A DNA stretch of 64,000 nt from Mesotaenium endlicherianum (lineage: Eukaryota > Streptophyta > Zygnematophyceae > Zygnematales > Mesotaeniaceae). The stretch lies in contig WELA01005328.1 in assembly GCA_009602735.1 (NCBI GenBank), forward strand, positions 600,053-664,052, read 5' to 3'. This document shows, one piece after another, positions 41,821-52,350 of this stretch. The notes under the pieces were generated by a model. That model did no database searches and had not been told where the DNA came from. It saw only the letters and a list, made by a program, of their open reading frames with translations. Both the position numbers and the translations under genes were made by a program. Each line of letters begins with the position of its first letter. Within the stretch, counting starts at the first letter, position 1.

Positions 41821-44413
41821 AAGACCTCCTGGGGTAACCCCTCCCAATGATAATGTTTTGCCAGTTTGCCAACAGTTTTGGCCTGCCCCAAATGTCCACC
41901 CAGGAGACTGTCATGAGCTTGACTCAGTAAGAGAGACCTTATTTCCAAATTATCAGGAATGACCAGCTTCAGCCTGCCTGAAGTGGTTTCAGTCACCCAG
42001 ACCCCTCCCTTGAGCTTATACCCGAGTGCGGTAGCACGACACATACCAGTAGTGGGGCTGGGCTCAAATGTTGGGTCAGAAAGGTAGGCTTTCCTAAGTT
42101 GTTCAAGGAAGGACTTTTTCACCTTTAGTGAAGTGAGTGCACACAGGACTTTATCTACAGCATGCTGACTAAAGTTCCTTTCTTGCAAGTCAGGTCTTCT
42201 AGAGAGTGCATCAGCAGGATTCAACTTCCCTGGTTTGTAGTCGATCTGGACTTGGAACTGCTCCAGCATCTGGCTCCAGCGGTTCTCCCTCCTCGACAGC
42301 TTGGACTTCTTCTGAAAGTGGGTCAGAGCTAGATGATCTGTAATCACCTTAAAAGCTTTACCATGTAAGTATGCTCTCCACTGTTTGAGTACATGAATGA
42401 TAGCTAGCAGCTCTTTATCATGCACTGAGTAATTAATCTCCGCTGGATTAAATTTCATAGACTCATACAACACAGGATGCCACTCCAGCCGTACCTTACC
42501 ATCCTTTGTGGTTTTGACAGCAGGCTGCAACAAAATAGCACCCATGGCAAAGTCAGAGGCATCAGTAACCACCTGCACCGGTTTGCTGGGGTCATACACG
42601 GCTAGCACTGGGGCAGAACAAAGGGCATCTTTAAGGGTCTGGAAGGCAGCCTGCTGCTCTTCTTCCCACACATACCCGATGTCTTTCTTAGTAAGGTCAG
42701 TCAGTTTACTGGCCTTTGTGGAATAATTTTCAATAAATCTCCTATAGTAGTTAGCCAACCCGAGGAAGGATCTAACTTCAGAGACAGACTGTGGTACTGG
42801 CCAGTCCCGTATGGTCTGGACTTTCTTAGGATCCACCCTAATGCCTTCCTTACTGACAACGTGTCCTAAAACTTCAATATTTTCCTTAAAGAAATCACAC
42901 TTGCTCATTTTAGCATATAAGTGATTTTTTCGCAGAGTGTCCAGGACTGTTTTTAAGTGTTCAGTGTGCTGAGCTTCATCTTTAGAGAAAATTAAAATAT
43001 CATCCAAGAAAACTTGCACAAACTTATCCAAGTAAGGTCTGAAAATGTCATTCATAGCACCCATAAAGGTAGCAGGAGCATTAGTCAGTCCAAATGGCAT
43101 CACGTTGAACTCATAGTGTCCATAACGTGTGCGGAAAGCAGTCTTGTGTTCATCCCCCTCAGCAATTCTGATTTGATGATAACCACTCTTGAGATCTATC
43201 TTACTGAACACCTTAGCGCCAGACAGGGTATCAAGCAAGTCCTCGATTCTGGGTAAAGCATACTTGTTCTTTACTGTAATTCTGTTCAGGGCTCTGTAAT
43301 CCACACACATCCGCATACTGCCATCCTTTTTCTTAACAAATAGGATAGGTGCGCCGTACGGTGATTTACTGGGAGAAATGTAACCATTTTCCTCCAGCTC
43401 TGCAATCTGTGTTTTCAACTCCTCACTCTCCAAATAAGACAAGCCATACGTGCGTTGCCAGGGTGGCTGGCTACCAGGTAATAAATCAATCCTATGATCT
43501 ACTTCCCGCTTAGGGGGTAGTCCTGGAGGCATATTAAACACATCCGTGTACTGAGCAACAATGTTTGCAGCAGTAGGGTGTTCCGGAGGGTGTACCTTTT
43601 TCTCAACCACTTCTTCAGGTTGAGGAGGTACCTCTCTTAGCAGCAGACAGAACATTCTGTCTTCCTTCTGGTTCCAGCTTTTGACGAACTCCATTGCATT
43701 CAGCAACTTGCATCCTTCTGGAAGCCTCTTCTTTTCCTTCATTTGCCATCCACACAGGACAAGAGGAAGAGCACTGGTGGGTGCCAAGTCAGTCTGCCCA
43801 TCACTGGCTCCTCTCACTTTAACTGTACCTCTGCTCCAACACACTTCAGCTTGATGTCTATTAAGCCAGGACCTGCCTAGCACGAGATCATAAAAGCCAG
43901 TGTTGAGTACCTCAAATGTAAGCGTTTCAGTTAGAACTGCAATGCCAGAACCTAACTGGACCTCAATAGGCTTGGTTATAACTCCTCCCGGGATACTTGA
44001 GGCATCTCCAAGGAATATTTTTCTATTCCCTTGGGTGACAGTAGGCAGCCTTAGCCGCTTAACTAAGTCCTTGTGGATAAAAGTATGTGACGCCCCTCCG
44101 TCAACAAATGCCCTCACCTTCCTACCTGCAATCATGCAATGCAGTAGGATAGGGGGGACTGTCTTTTCCTGACTTTCGCATTGTTCTCCTGACGTAGCAA
44201 AGAAATGTTGGACATCAGGTGGAACAAGAGCATCCAGAGTGTGCACTCTCTGGACGTCTATATTGCTGATGGTCTCCTTTATCTGGTTGTCAGGCATGCA
44301 TAGTGAATCCAGTTCAGCAGGACCCATAATACCTGCTACGAGGGCAGCTAGTGACGACTCACTATCTCTAGCATCCTCACAGTCAGTAGACTGGATTACT
44401 GACTGTTGCTGTC
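41805..44413 (-). pseudogene. pol: A4 pol: PR-RT-RNase H, open up to a 5-bp deletion
   Basis: An 840-codon frame from 44327 (with the -1 frame open upstream into gag) carries protease [18 protein letters not shown] ([54 protein letters not shown], active site FLDD in [10 protein letters not shown]), the tether [19 protein letters not shown], RNase H ([43 protein letters not shown]) and the integrase finger start ([20 protein letters not shown]). At about 41821 five bases found in the other copies are missing, after which the frame ends in VLCQVL at 41805. Without that deletion Pol would be continuous to 40616. Confidence 0.95.
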
Positions 44414-45874
44414 TTTTAAAGGCTGGTCTTTTCTCTCGACCTTAGGCAGGTGCTTGACCGGACACTGTTCTCTGTAGTGGCCTTTCTGCTGACAATGGTA
44501 GCAAGTAGATTTTGCTGAGGCTGGTCTCGGCTTAGTCCTACCACCACCCCTTCCATAGCCACCTCGAGAGGGACCACCTCTACCTCTAGACTGAATAGCA
44601 TTGTACTCATACTCATATTCATCACCCTGATTATCCTCAGCCTGGTCTCCTTCAACTGCATTGTAGGAACCGTGGGGCTTTTTGACAATCTTAGACACCA
44701 AAGCGTTACTCTGGCGCTTGTGATTGAACTGCTGCTGATCCCAGGCGTCAGCATCCTGGATCAAGTCAGCCAGTTTCTCATACTTTTTCTCAGCAAAATG
44801 ACCAGAGACCTCGGATTTCAAGCCATACCTGAAGTATGCTATCCTATACCGTTCTGGCAAATCAGGCTGCTTCATCATGTTCTCTTGGAACTTTTGAGCA
44901 AACTCAGCAACTGAAGTGGTCTGCTTCAGTGTCAGGGAGATCATCGCATAGATAGCTTTCTCCTGCTGGTTGATGACATCAAACTTCTCATGCAACTTCT
45001 CGACAAACTCTACCCACGTAGGGTCACCGAGTTGCCGAGCCTTACGCTCTTCCTTCCAGTAAAGCCACCAGTCTGCGGCACTGCCTTTCAGTAGCGCACC
45101 GGTGTGCCTGACCTTCTCGTAATCTTGCAGTTCTGGGTAGTTCTCCAGCCACTGCTCAACATCCGCGAGAAACTTGATCAGGTAATATTTTCTGTTTCCC
45201 TCAGGATCATAGTCCTGGGGAGGTTTCGGCTTGGGCTTACTAGGCCCTCGGCCACCACCACTAGTGGTGTGAGACCCCAGTTGGTCTCTGTCCCGGAGTA
45301 GGGACATTATGATTCTTTTGTCCTCCTGCTGGGACTGATACATGGTCGCCATTTGCGACTGCATCTGAACGAACAATGCTCCCAAGTCTACATTTTGGGG
45401 TGGTAGATTAGCAAATGCAGCAGCAGCATTGGCATCTACTCGCTGAGTAGTGTCCTCAACAATCCCTCTTGCTCCTGCAGCAGCAATTCCTGCCGCATTC
45501 AGCCGGTCACGTATTTGACCTAGGGGTACATTGAGTTGTACGGCAGGAGGTGGGTTCAGAACATTGGCCCTTGATGCCATAAGTTCTTCAACAGTGCGCT
45601 CGTCAGCTGGCTGTCCTTCCCTCCTTTGTATATCTTCAGCGGCCTTTGCTACTTGTTCAGCTTCTAGTCTGGCTATCTCCTCCTCAGCTTGCTGAGCTGC
45701 GACTGAGGCAATAGCAGCTGCCTCATCTGCTGCCTCCCTAGCTGCAGTATCCGCTACTGCTTCCGAATAGGTACGGTTTCCCGCTACATGGCTTTCCGCC
45801 TGGTTTTCGACATTCTCGTTATCCTGGTTCTCCATGTCTCGGGAGTTGCTAGTTTGAGACCTTGTCCTTACCAT
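44396..45874 (-). CDS. gag: A4 gag, intact 492 aa
   Basis: Starts [10 protein letters not shown] 34 nt after the LTR. Ala/Glu-rich helical segment at about 30-110; Gln-rich stretch [18 protein letters not shown]; linker [18 protein letters not shown]; retrotransposon gag domain about 235-390 ([41 protein letters not shown]); RG/RGG-rich region ([21 protein letters not shown]); CCHC knuckle [14 protein letters not shown] at 458-471. Ends 21 residues later. It would form the particle and bind element RNA and the tRNA primer. The only undamaged gag in the window. Confidence 0.95.
   Translation of the reverse strand: MVRTRSQTSNSRDMENQDNENVENQAESHVAGNRTYSEAVADTAAREAADEAAAIASVAAQQAEEEIARLEAEQVAKAAEDIQRREGQPADERTVEELMASRANVLNPPPAVQLNVPLGQIRDRLNAAGIAAAGARGIVEDTTQRVDANAAAAFANLPPQNVDLGALFVQMQSQMATMYQSQQEDKRIIMSLLRDRDQLGSHTTSGGGRGPSKPKPKPPQDYDPEGNRKYYLIKFLADVEQWLENYPELQDYEKVRHTGALLKGSAADWWLYWKEERKARQLGDPTWVEFVEKLHEKFDVINQQEKAIYAMISLTLKQTTSVAEFAQKFQENMMKQPDLPERYRIAYFRYGLKSEVSGHFAEKKYEKLADLIQDADAWDQQQFNHKRQSNALVSKIVKKPHGSYNAVEGDQAEDNQGDEYEYEYNAIQSRGRGGPSRGGYGRGGGRTKPRPASAKSTCYHCQQKGHYREQCPVKHLPKVERKDQPLKDSNSQ
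44414..44420 (-). other. Gag-pol -1 frameshift heptamer TTTAAAA (A4)
   Basis: Same T TTA AAA in gag frame as in A1, A2 and A5, 15 nt before the gag stop; both frames are intact here, so this is the copy where the -1 arrangement is clearest. Confidence 0.7.
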
Positions 45875-45893
45875 ACAAAGAAGACTGTGATAA

Positions 45894-45907
45894 CTGCTCC
45901 GATACCA
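45894..45907 (-). other. A4 primer-binding site
   Basis: TGGTATCGGAGCAG on the minus strand, one base from the LTR end at 45909. Confidence 0.87.
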
Positions 45908-45908
45908 C

Positions 45909-46547
45909 TGAAATGAATCGACTTACCAAATAGGCGATTAACAATTAATAAAGATCTTTATATCAGCAAGTAATCTTTATGGTATTTCCGTTAACTAGTT
46001 AAACGGCAAAGGACAATACACTAGCAGGGAATAATACTCGTAAGTCAAATGCGAGTAAACTAGCATCAATGATGCAAATCAGTAAACTCATACATAAGCA
46101 AGGTTAGAAGACAGTGCGTATCAATGGCTTCTCGCCTTGGATTCAGAGTTCTCTCAGTAAGCTGTACAAGAGAGTTGGCCTCGTTTCCGAATGCCGAACT
46201 CGAGAGCAATGCCTAGCGTATGTACATGGAATGAGTTTACTGTTCAACGGTCAGTGCGATGGCACCGCCTACCCGGGAGTTAACCACGTTGGTAGGACCT
46301 CGGTTAACCAAATCCACTGCCATCTCCCATTCGCTGCTACCGAGTACGGAAGTCAGCTTGCTGTCAAAGAATGTGTCAGCAAGCTGACTTATATGGACTT
46401 TCAGCCTGCTGCTTTCGACTGAGTCAGCAAACTGATAATAATGTAAAGTCCAGCAGACTGACTATTAACTAAAGTTCAGCAGGCTGAACTTAATTAAGTA
46501 TTATATTTAAATGAATATTATATCGACTAATATACTGATTCATTACA
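45909..46547 (-). repeat. A4 5' LTR with ~79-bp deletion
   Basis: 639 bp with the same ends as its 718-bp partner. The region between CATCTCCCAT and TCGCTGCTACC (about 46330) is missing. Confidence 0.93.
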
Positions 46548-46552
46548 GTCAA
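46548..46552. repeat. Target-site duplication GTCAA (right, A4)
   Basis: Exact copy of 37836-37840. Confidence 0.93.
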
Positions 46553-48150
46553 GCGGGAGCTGAGAGCATCGTAGTGGAAGCTCTTGCTGTTGACCTATCT
46601 GTGCTTGTCCGGGCACCAAGAGCGCGGGAACGGAGCATTACCTGGGCGGCCTGCCGGGTCGCCTCCAGCGTCACCTCGAGCTCAGCAAAGGACAACGCCG
46701 GCATGCGATGCAGCGCCAGCGATAACACTTTGGCGCTGAGCTGGACCGTCATCACCGGAGATGCGAGTGCGTGCGATGCCGGCGCGACTGGCGCTGCTAG
46801 CGGATCTGAACGTGGAAGGAGCGGGGAAAACGAGGGGCTTCCTCCATACGCCGTCCTTGGTCGGGTCCATCGCGCTTGGGTGCGCGGGCTGTATGCCCAG
46901 CAGCGGCCACGAGTGTGCGTTTGCGCGTGGCCTCGTGAGCTGCCAAAATCGCTGCCAAGTGGCCGTGTCCGTGCGCAGCAGACTAAGGCTTAGGACGGCG
47001 CGGCTGTCATCCTTAACGCATCTGGCGCTGGTGCAAGCGAAACTGCCCGTGCGGCTCTGGCGGCGGCGCCGGCGCCCTGGCAAGAATGGGCGCCTCTGTG
47101 GGAACTGGTGCGAGCGTCGACAAGGCGGCAGGGTCCAGAGGAACCTCTGCAGGGCCGCTAAGTGGCGCTCCAAGGTCACTCCTGAGACGGATTAGGCGGG
47201 CTGCCGATCCGTCGGCGCTCTTGCCTGCGTGGGCTTCGTGCGATGCTCGGCGTCCCGCTTCCAAGCAAGAGGGCCCTGCGCAGCCTCGGCAGCGCACCTT
47301 GCGCGGATGCCGGGGTTTGGTGCGCAGCCAAGGTTTAAGCCCTGGCTGAGCGGCGTCGTGCGCGAGTCGTCCACCATCTCCCCAATGATCGGGTCGTGTG
47401 CCGGGGTCGGGGATGCCCCCCCCTGATGGGTGATGCCGACCCCTTCTACCGTCTGCGCACCGGCTGGTCCGAGCCACGTGCGCGCGCCAAGTGACGGCAC
47501 CTGGAAGCAGCTGCCACGTGTAAGTGCGCAGGCTGGCGTGCCAGGGACGAGGAGGCCAGGTCGCTGGAATGGACTTCGCGTCGCCGTCCCTGGCACTCGG
47601 CCACAGGCGGCGATGCCGGCGCCGAAGCGTAGCGCCTCAAATGCTGTACGAGTGTCAAGTGGCGCCAGCTGCTGGATTCTGCTGCTGGCGGCCAGCAGCA
47701 GGCAACTGTGCTCCTGTCGCCCCCTCGTGCGCGGTGCGAGGGCCGAATCTCGTTGCGGCCTGCTCAACCGTCTGGCGGGCTCGCAAGGGAACGCCAGTTG
47801 TCGCCAAGCCGGCCATGGTTGGCCCTGCTGTTGACAGCAAGGCCGTGCAGGCCAGAGCCGTCGCAAGCGTCAGGACTGCCAGAGCTGGCACTGGGGCCGG
47901 CTTGTCACAGGGGCGGACTGCAGCCTCGGCTGGCCGGGCTGTGCCAGGTGGGCGTCTGCTAGCTGTCAGCTGGTCGGGTTGTCCCTGTCTGGCATCAACA
48001 GCAGCCTGAACGGAGAACGTGCTGCTGGCGGGGACGTATAGCGCCCCACACGCGTCGTAGCCGGCGCTGGCGTCGCGAGCGTGTAGGCAAGCGTTCTCGG
48101 CCTCGGTCGCTAACAGCGCGTCGCTGAGAGCGTCGTAGCTGTAGTGGTCC
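46553..48150 (-). pseudogene. D1 region between gag and protease, broken frames
   Basis: GC-rich, with open stretches in several phases: 48197-47655 starts as the gag C-terminal continuation (DEDHYSYDALSDALLATEAEN), 47866-47192 contains DPIIGEMVDDSRTTP, 47179-46682 contains TWQRFWQLTRPR and PAMDPTKDG-like text, and 46755-46549 AKVLSLALHRMPALSFAELEVTL. No domain is recognised. The order suggests a gag-pol linker with frameshifts. Several plus-strand ORFs here are shadows. Confidence 0.45.
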
Positions 48151-49350
48151 TCATCGGGCGTAATCACAGCGTTGGTTGTGGCCGTGGCTGCCATCATCGC
48201 GGGCCATCCGACGGTGCGCGGGTTGCGTGTGCCCCGCTAGCCCTGCCGTGGTGGAGGATCCGTCCTGAGCGCGCCCGTTCTTGAGGTCGCGCTGCTTCTG
48301 CAGGCAGACGATCTGCAGGTGGCCGGCTTTGCCACAGTAGGTGCAGTCGCTGAACTTGCTGTTCTGCGCGAGCGTGCAGTCACGGCGAGAGTGGCCCATC
48401 TGCCCGCAAGACCAGCAAGGGTCACTCGTCGTGGCGGCCATCAAGATACGGCCGCGCGGAGCTCCGCGCTGTTGAGTCTGCTGGGACAGTCGCGGGCGCT
48501 GCGGCAGCTGCTGCTGGGGCTGGCGTGCAAGGGGTGGTCGCATTGTGGAAGCTTGCAGCACAGCGGCCTCCTGTCGTACGCGTGTGAATGCGAGGCCCAC
48601 ACGGTCGTTGATGTTGCTCCGTGCGACTGCCAGGCCCTGCTTCTCAACTGAGAGGTAAGCGTCCTCTAGTGAGTATTCGAAACCCTTGCGGTCGATGAGG
48701 GGGGCGATAGCTCTCTCCCTCAGACGCGGCTCCATGGCACGCAAGAAGATCTTTATCAATAACCGTGCCCACGTCTCTGCGTAGGTGGGTCAGACGTTGG
48801 TACATCATGCGGATCGTGTTGTGTTGCGCCGGTAGAAGTGGTGCAGCTCGTACACCTTCTCCTCAGTGGCGGCCTGGAACTCCTGTCTGAGGACGTCCCA
48901 GAAGGCCTGAACTGGGTCAGCTAGTGGGGTCTGAACGTCCCCTACCAGCTCCGTGCGCGTGAGGATCTCGGCTGCCTTCTCTCGGTAGGTGTCGCGAGCC
49001 ACGTAGAGAAGGTTACGCATGAGCGTGCCAAACACCTGGCGCTTAGTGAGCGCGGGCGTCTTGAGCTGAGCGTTCTCAAAGTCAACCTTGAGCTCGGAGA
49101 TAGTGTCGTCCAGATCACAGGTGCCTGGCCTGCCGCTGAAGCGGAAGAGGGAGGCCCTGTCTAACTTCGTATCCTGGTCACCTGCCATGGAGTACAAGGG
49201 ATTGTAGTGAGTCAATTGCAGAGGTGGCTCGTGGATGGCCGTAGGCTGAGGGGGCACCAGGTGCTCCTCCTCAGGGGGATCAGTGATTATACTGAGATCT
49301 GAGTCTGAGTCCACTAATCCCTTTGCAGTAAGGTTGATAAGATAGCCCAC
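48151..49350 (-). pseudogene. gag: D1 gag with two zinc knuckles, frameshifted
   Basis: The first frame (49350-48805) has the capsid-like region: MAGDQDTKLDRASLFRFSGR, DTISELKVDFENAQ, LTKRQVFGTLMRNLLYVA, AFWDVLRQEFQAATEEKVYE. It shifts near 48800; the second frame (48759-48151) has FLRAMEPRLRERAIAPLIDR, a Gln/Pro-rich stretch and two CX2CX4HX4C knuckles, CWSCGQMGHSRRDC and CTYCGKAGHLQIVC. Two knuckles distinguish it from families A-C. The true start may be the ATG of MAGDQD or the upstream one at 49350. Confidence 0.8.
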
Positions 49351-50238
49351 TACGAGTAGGCATACGCTGAAGACTCTAATTGCTTGCAGGCAAAGAGAGA
49401 TCTTTTTAGAAGTAAGGAGCGTGTACTCTCCAGAGTGAGCACCTCAAGACTGTAATCTGGTAGAAGAACAACTAATGAAGTCTGGCCCAAAAGATCACTA
49501 GTAGCACATCATGATCTTCAAGAGTATTCCTATGGCAGTATTTAAGCAGTAACTTTGCTCACCACTTGTGACGTTCTTCTAGTGGCTGGAAGCCCGAAGG
49601 GCTTGCTCTTCACAAGAGAGAGACTCAGTGGTCTTGAAAACACAAGAGATAAAAGTGTAAGCTTTATAGATAACTCTGTGGCTTACAGCTGGCATAATTG
49701 ACTTCTAAAAAGATGTCCTTCTGAGGGCATCTACTGCTATATACTCCCTGCAAAGCCGGCGCTGAAGGCGGCGGATTCAATGCACACAGTCACACTAGGA
49801 GGCTCTCCTAGGTCCACAAAAGTGGAGGTAAGGCAAGTACTAGTCCTCTTATTGGCTAAGCAAAACACACACCAATCAAATATAGTGCGAGGAAGAAGAT
49901 GCATGACGCTCATTGGCGGAGCTTACCTCGACCAATGCTACCTAGATAATGCCTCAAAAGTAGATCTGAAACGTAAGAAAGCTTCTTGAGAATGAGTGAC
50001 GCAATCACTAAGTTATAACTCCAATGGTGCTCATAAACTATGTTAATGCATGCTAAGTGTACTTTATCAAGCTCGCGGATTTGTACGCTAATGACTAGGG
50101 GTCCTTGGAGCCGCGAAGAGCCAACAATGTGACCTTTGGGCACATTGAGTCACAAAGTGGCATTTGGTGGAAATCCGCTAGGGGCCGGTAGGTGGCGCGG
50201 ACTAGATCGCAAATGTCTCGTTCGACACTTGACCAAAT
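49351..50238 (-). promoter_or_regulatory. D1 probable 5' LTR/leader with TATA-like box
   Basis: No gene. On the minus strand GGGAGTATATAGC (49737-49749) resembles a TATA box, with CCAAT-like AGCCAATAAG about 110 nt upstream. A 14-bp inverted repeat (ATCTTTTTAGAAGT at 49400-49413, ACTTCTAAAAAGAT at 49701-49714) brackets the presumed transcribed part. I could not fix the LTR end or a PBS. Confidence 0.4.
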
Positions 50239-50982
50239 TGAAAGGGGCAGAGTGCCCTAGTGGAAGCGTAGTGACTCACGAGGAAAAGAACTAGTTGCAA
50301 TCATACTAAAAAGTGCAACAGCATATCACAAAGAAAGCTTAGGAAAATCACTTAACATTTTTACTCGCAAGAAACTGCTCACAAATGATGTAGGATGGAA
50401 CGCCTAGTCAGTACAAACCCGTAGAAATTTACAAAAGTGAAAACTCATAAGAAATGAAGAAGTTATGCCTATTTATAATTTTCTGCCTAAGCGCTCCTCT
50501 CTAGAAGGAAGCTACGAAATATCCTACGTGTTTGTGAATTTGTCCCTTCTTGAATATTCATGACTATGCCAGATCAATCTCATCTGGCGTGTCGGGTCGA
50601 ATTGACGTCCACATGCATGCATCAACATTACTAAAATATTCTATTTTAGGCGCTCTAGGCTAAATCGAAACTTCTAGGTGAATCGACCTAGTCGGCACTC
50701 CGCGTCAGCCGAACTTACGTAAAGGTTCGAATTCACTCTAACGGCCCAGATCGCTCGACGCTGTCGGTCAATCCGACGGTCGCGCTCACCGCAAATTAAG
50801 GACAATCGTCGATCGGCCTCAAAATTATTAAAGCTTCAGAAATTCATAGCTCTCTCATTACTTCACCAAATTCGACGAACTTCATATCAAAATGACCACA
50901 AAAATATCATTCACATTCCCGTACATTCAAAACAAATATTTAAATGACTCAAAAATGCACTTAATAAACCTATGACCTTACA
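50239..50982 (-). repeat. B2 3' LTR
   Basis: 744 bp, plus-strand TGAAAGGGGCAGAG...ATGACCTTACA; the polypurine tract (minus strand TTAAGGAGGGGGATGA) follows at 50983-51000. Confidence 0.93.
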
Positions 50983-52311
50983 TCATCCCCCTCCTTAAGA
51001 TGCGACGTCCTCGTCGCATTCTGCAGACAACGTCTCAACTTACTCTTACAATGAGTCAAGTTGGCCTCCGGTTCCCAAGTGTTGTCGTCCGCAAGATAGC
51101 CTTTCCACTTGACCAAATACTCTTGAACAAGTCATTGACCTCGCTTGACTCGTTGATCGCCGACAATCGCCTCCACTTCATACTCCAATACATCATCGAT
51201 CTCGACCGGTGGTGGCTGTGTAGGTAGTCGCTCGGTCAACGTACGACCGCAAACAACTAACATAGAACACATCATGGATACGCCAGCCTGAAGGAAGTCC
51301 CAACTTGTATGTCACTGGATTAACCTGCTTCAGCACCAAAAATAGACCTGTGAATTGTGCCCGTAGTTTCCTCTTGCCCGTGAAAGGTGGAATCTCTGTT
51401 GACAAAAGTACTTTGTCGCCCACATTGAATGTCACTTCCCTCCTGTGCTTGTTAGCATGCTTGACCTTCTCTTCTTGTGCCTTCCGAATACAAGTCTTCG
51501 CCATGTCCCAAGTCTTGGCCATCTGCTCCATAAAAGCTTGTGTAGTAGGAACCTGAGTCTCCTTGGCCTTCTCCAACAAGATGTTCCCTGGATGATATAC
51601 TTCTCTCCCATAAATCATAGCAAATGGTGACTGCTTGGTGGATCCCTACATGCTGTTGTTGTAGGCAAACTCCAACTTTGACAGCTTCTTGTCCCACTCT
51701 GAAGGGTCTTCCAAAGTGAAACTTCTAAGCACCCCTTGCAGAGTTCTGTTGAGTCTCTCACTTTGCCCGTCTGTCTGAGGATGATAGAAAGGGCTCATAC
51801 TTAGCTTGGTCCCTATCAAAGTAAACAATGACCGCCAAAAGTTGCTAGTAAATCTTGGATCCCGATTTGAAACAATCACCTTCGACAACCCAGGTAGCCT
51901 GAACATATGATCAAAGAATAGCCGTGCCACATCAGTTGCCGTAGAAATCTTCTTCATGGGAATAAAGTGAGCCATCTTGCTGAGCCGATCAGACACAACC
52001 CAAACTGCATCGTGCCCTTGACCACTCACTGGTAACGACGTGATGAAGTCCACAGCAATCCGCTCCCAACGATACTCCAGAATAGGCAGGGGTTGCAAGG
52101 TACCTCCCTTCTTTTGATTTGGTGTCTTGTTACATTGGCACGCATCGCAACTCCTGATCCACTCCTCGATGTCCTTGACCATATTTCTCCAATAGTACTC
52201 CCGCTTCAGCACGCTTGCCGTCTTCTCGCTTCCAAAGTGTCCAGCATATAAGCAATCATGATGCTCCGCAAGTAGTAGGTCGCGTAGCTCCTTGATGTCA
52301 GGTACCACCAC
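50983..52311 (-). pseudogene. B2 integrase and chromodomain
   Basis: 52311-51646: HHCC finger (CDACQCNKTPNQKKGG) and core (VDFITSLPVSGQGHDAV, VSNRDPRFTSNFWRSL, HPQTDGQSERLNRTLQ), interrupted by a stop near 51646 where FAYNNSM ends. 51618-51193: IYGREVYHPGN, C-terminal domain (RAQFTGLFLVLKQVNPVTYKL, DVFYVSCLRSYVD). The chromodomain at about 51000-51200 ([26 protein letters not shown]) is in another frame with a stop. DDE residues are present, but the reading frame is lost in three places. Confidence 0.88.
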
Positions 52312-52350
52312 TCTCTTGGAATCACCATAATACCATATGCCGTCCTTCTT

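Larger units (their letters stand above)
37841..46547 (-). mobile_element. Element A4: nearly intact family A chromovirus inserted in D1
   Basis: 8.7 kb, GTCAA target-site duplication on both sides, two LTRs, PBS, gag, pol, ORF3. The LTRs differ at only about five or six positions in the first ~500 bp I compared, besides one deletion, so it is recent. Gag (492 aa), PR-RT-RNase H and ORF3 (558 aa) are open; the visible lesion is a 5-bp deletion in pol near 41821. It is the best reference for the family. Confidence 0.96.
46548..50238 (-). mobile_element. Element D1, 5' part: leader/LTR region, gag and linker
   Basis: Minus-strand half of the GC-rich element split by A4. Contains the leader or 5' LTR (49351-50238), gag (48151-49350) and a broken linker leading to protease at 37835. 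The right edge is the LTR of B2 at 50239. Confidence 0.8.

Noticed and set aside
45866-45874. ATG|GTAAGG at the gag start as the main donor for ORF3 splicing
   Set aside because: Joining it to the ORF3 acceptor would put the first ATG out of the ORF3 frame; the codons also encode the conserved MVRT, so conservation is explained. Kept only as a remark.
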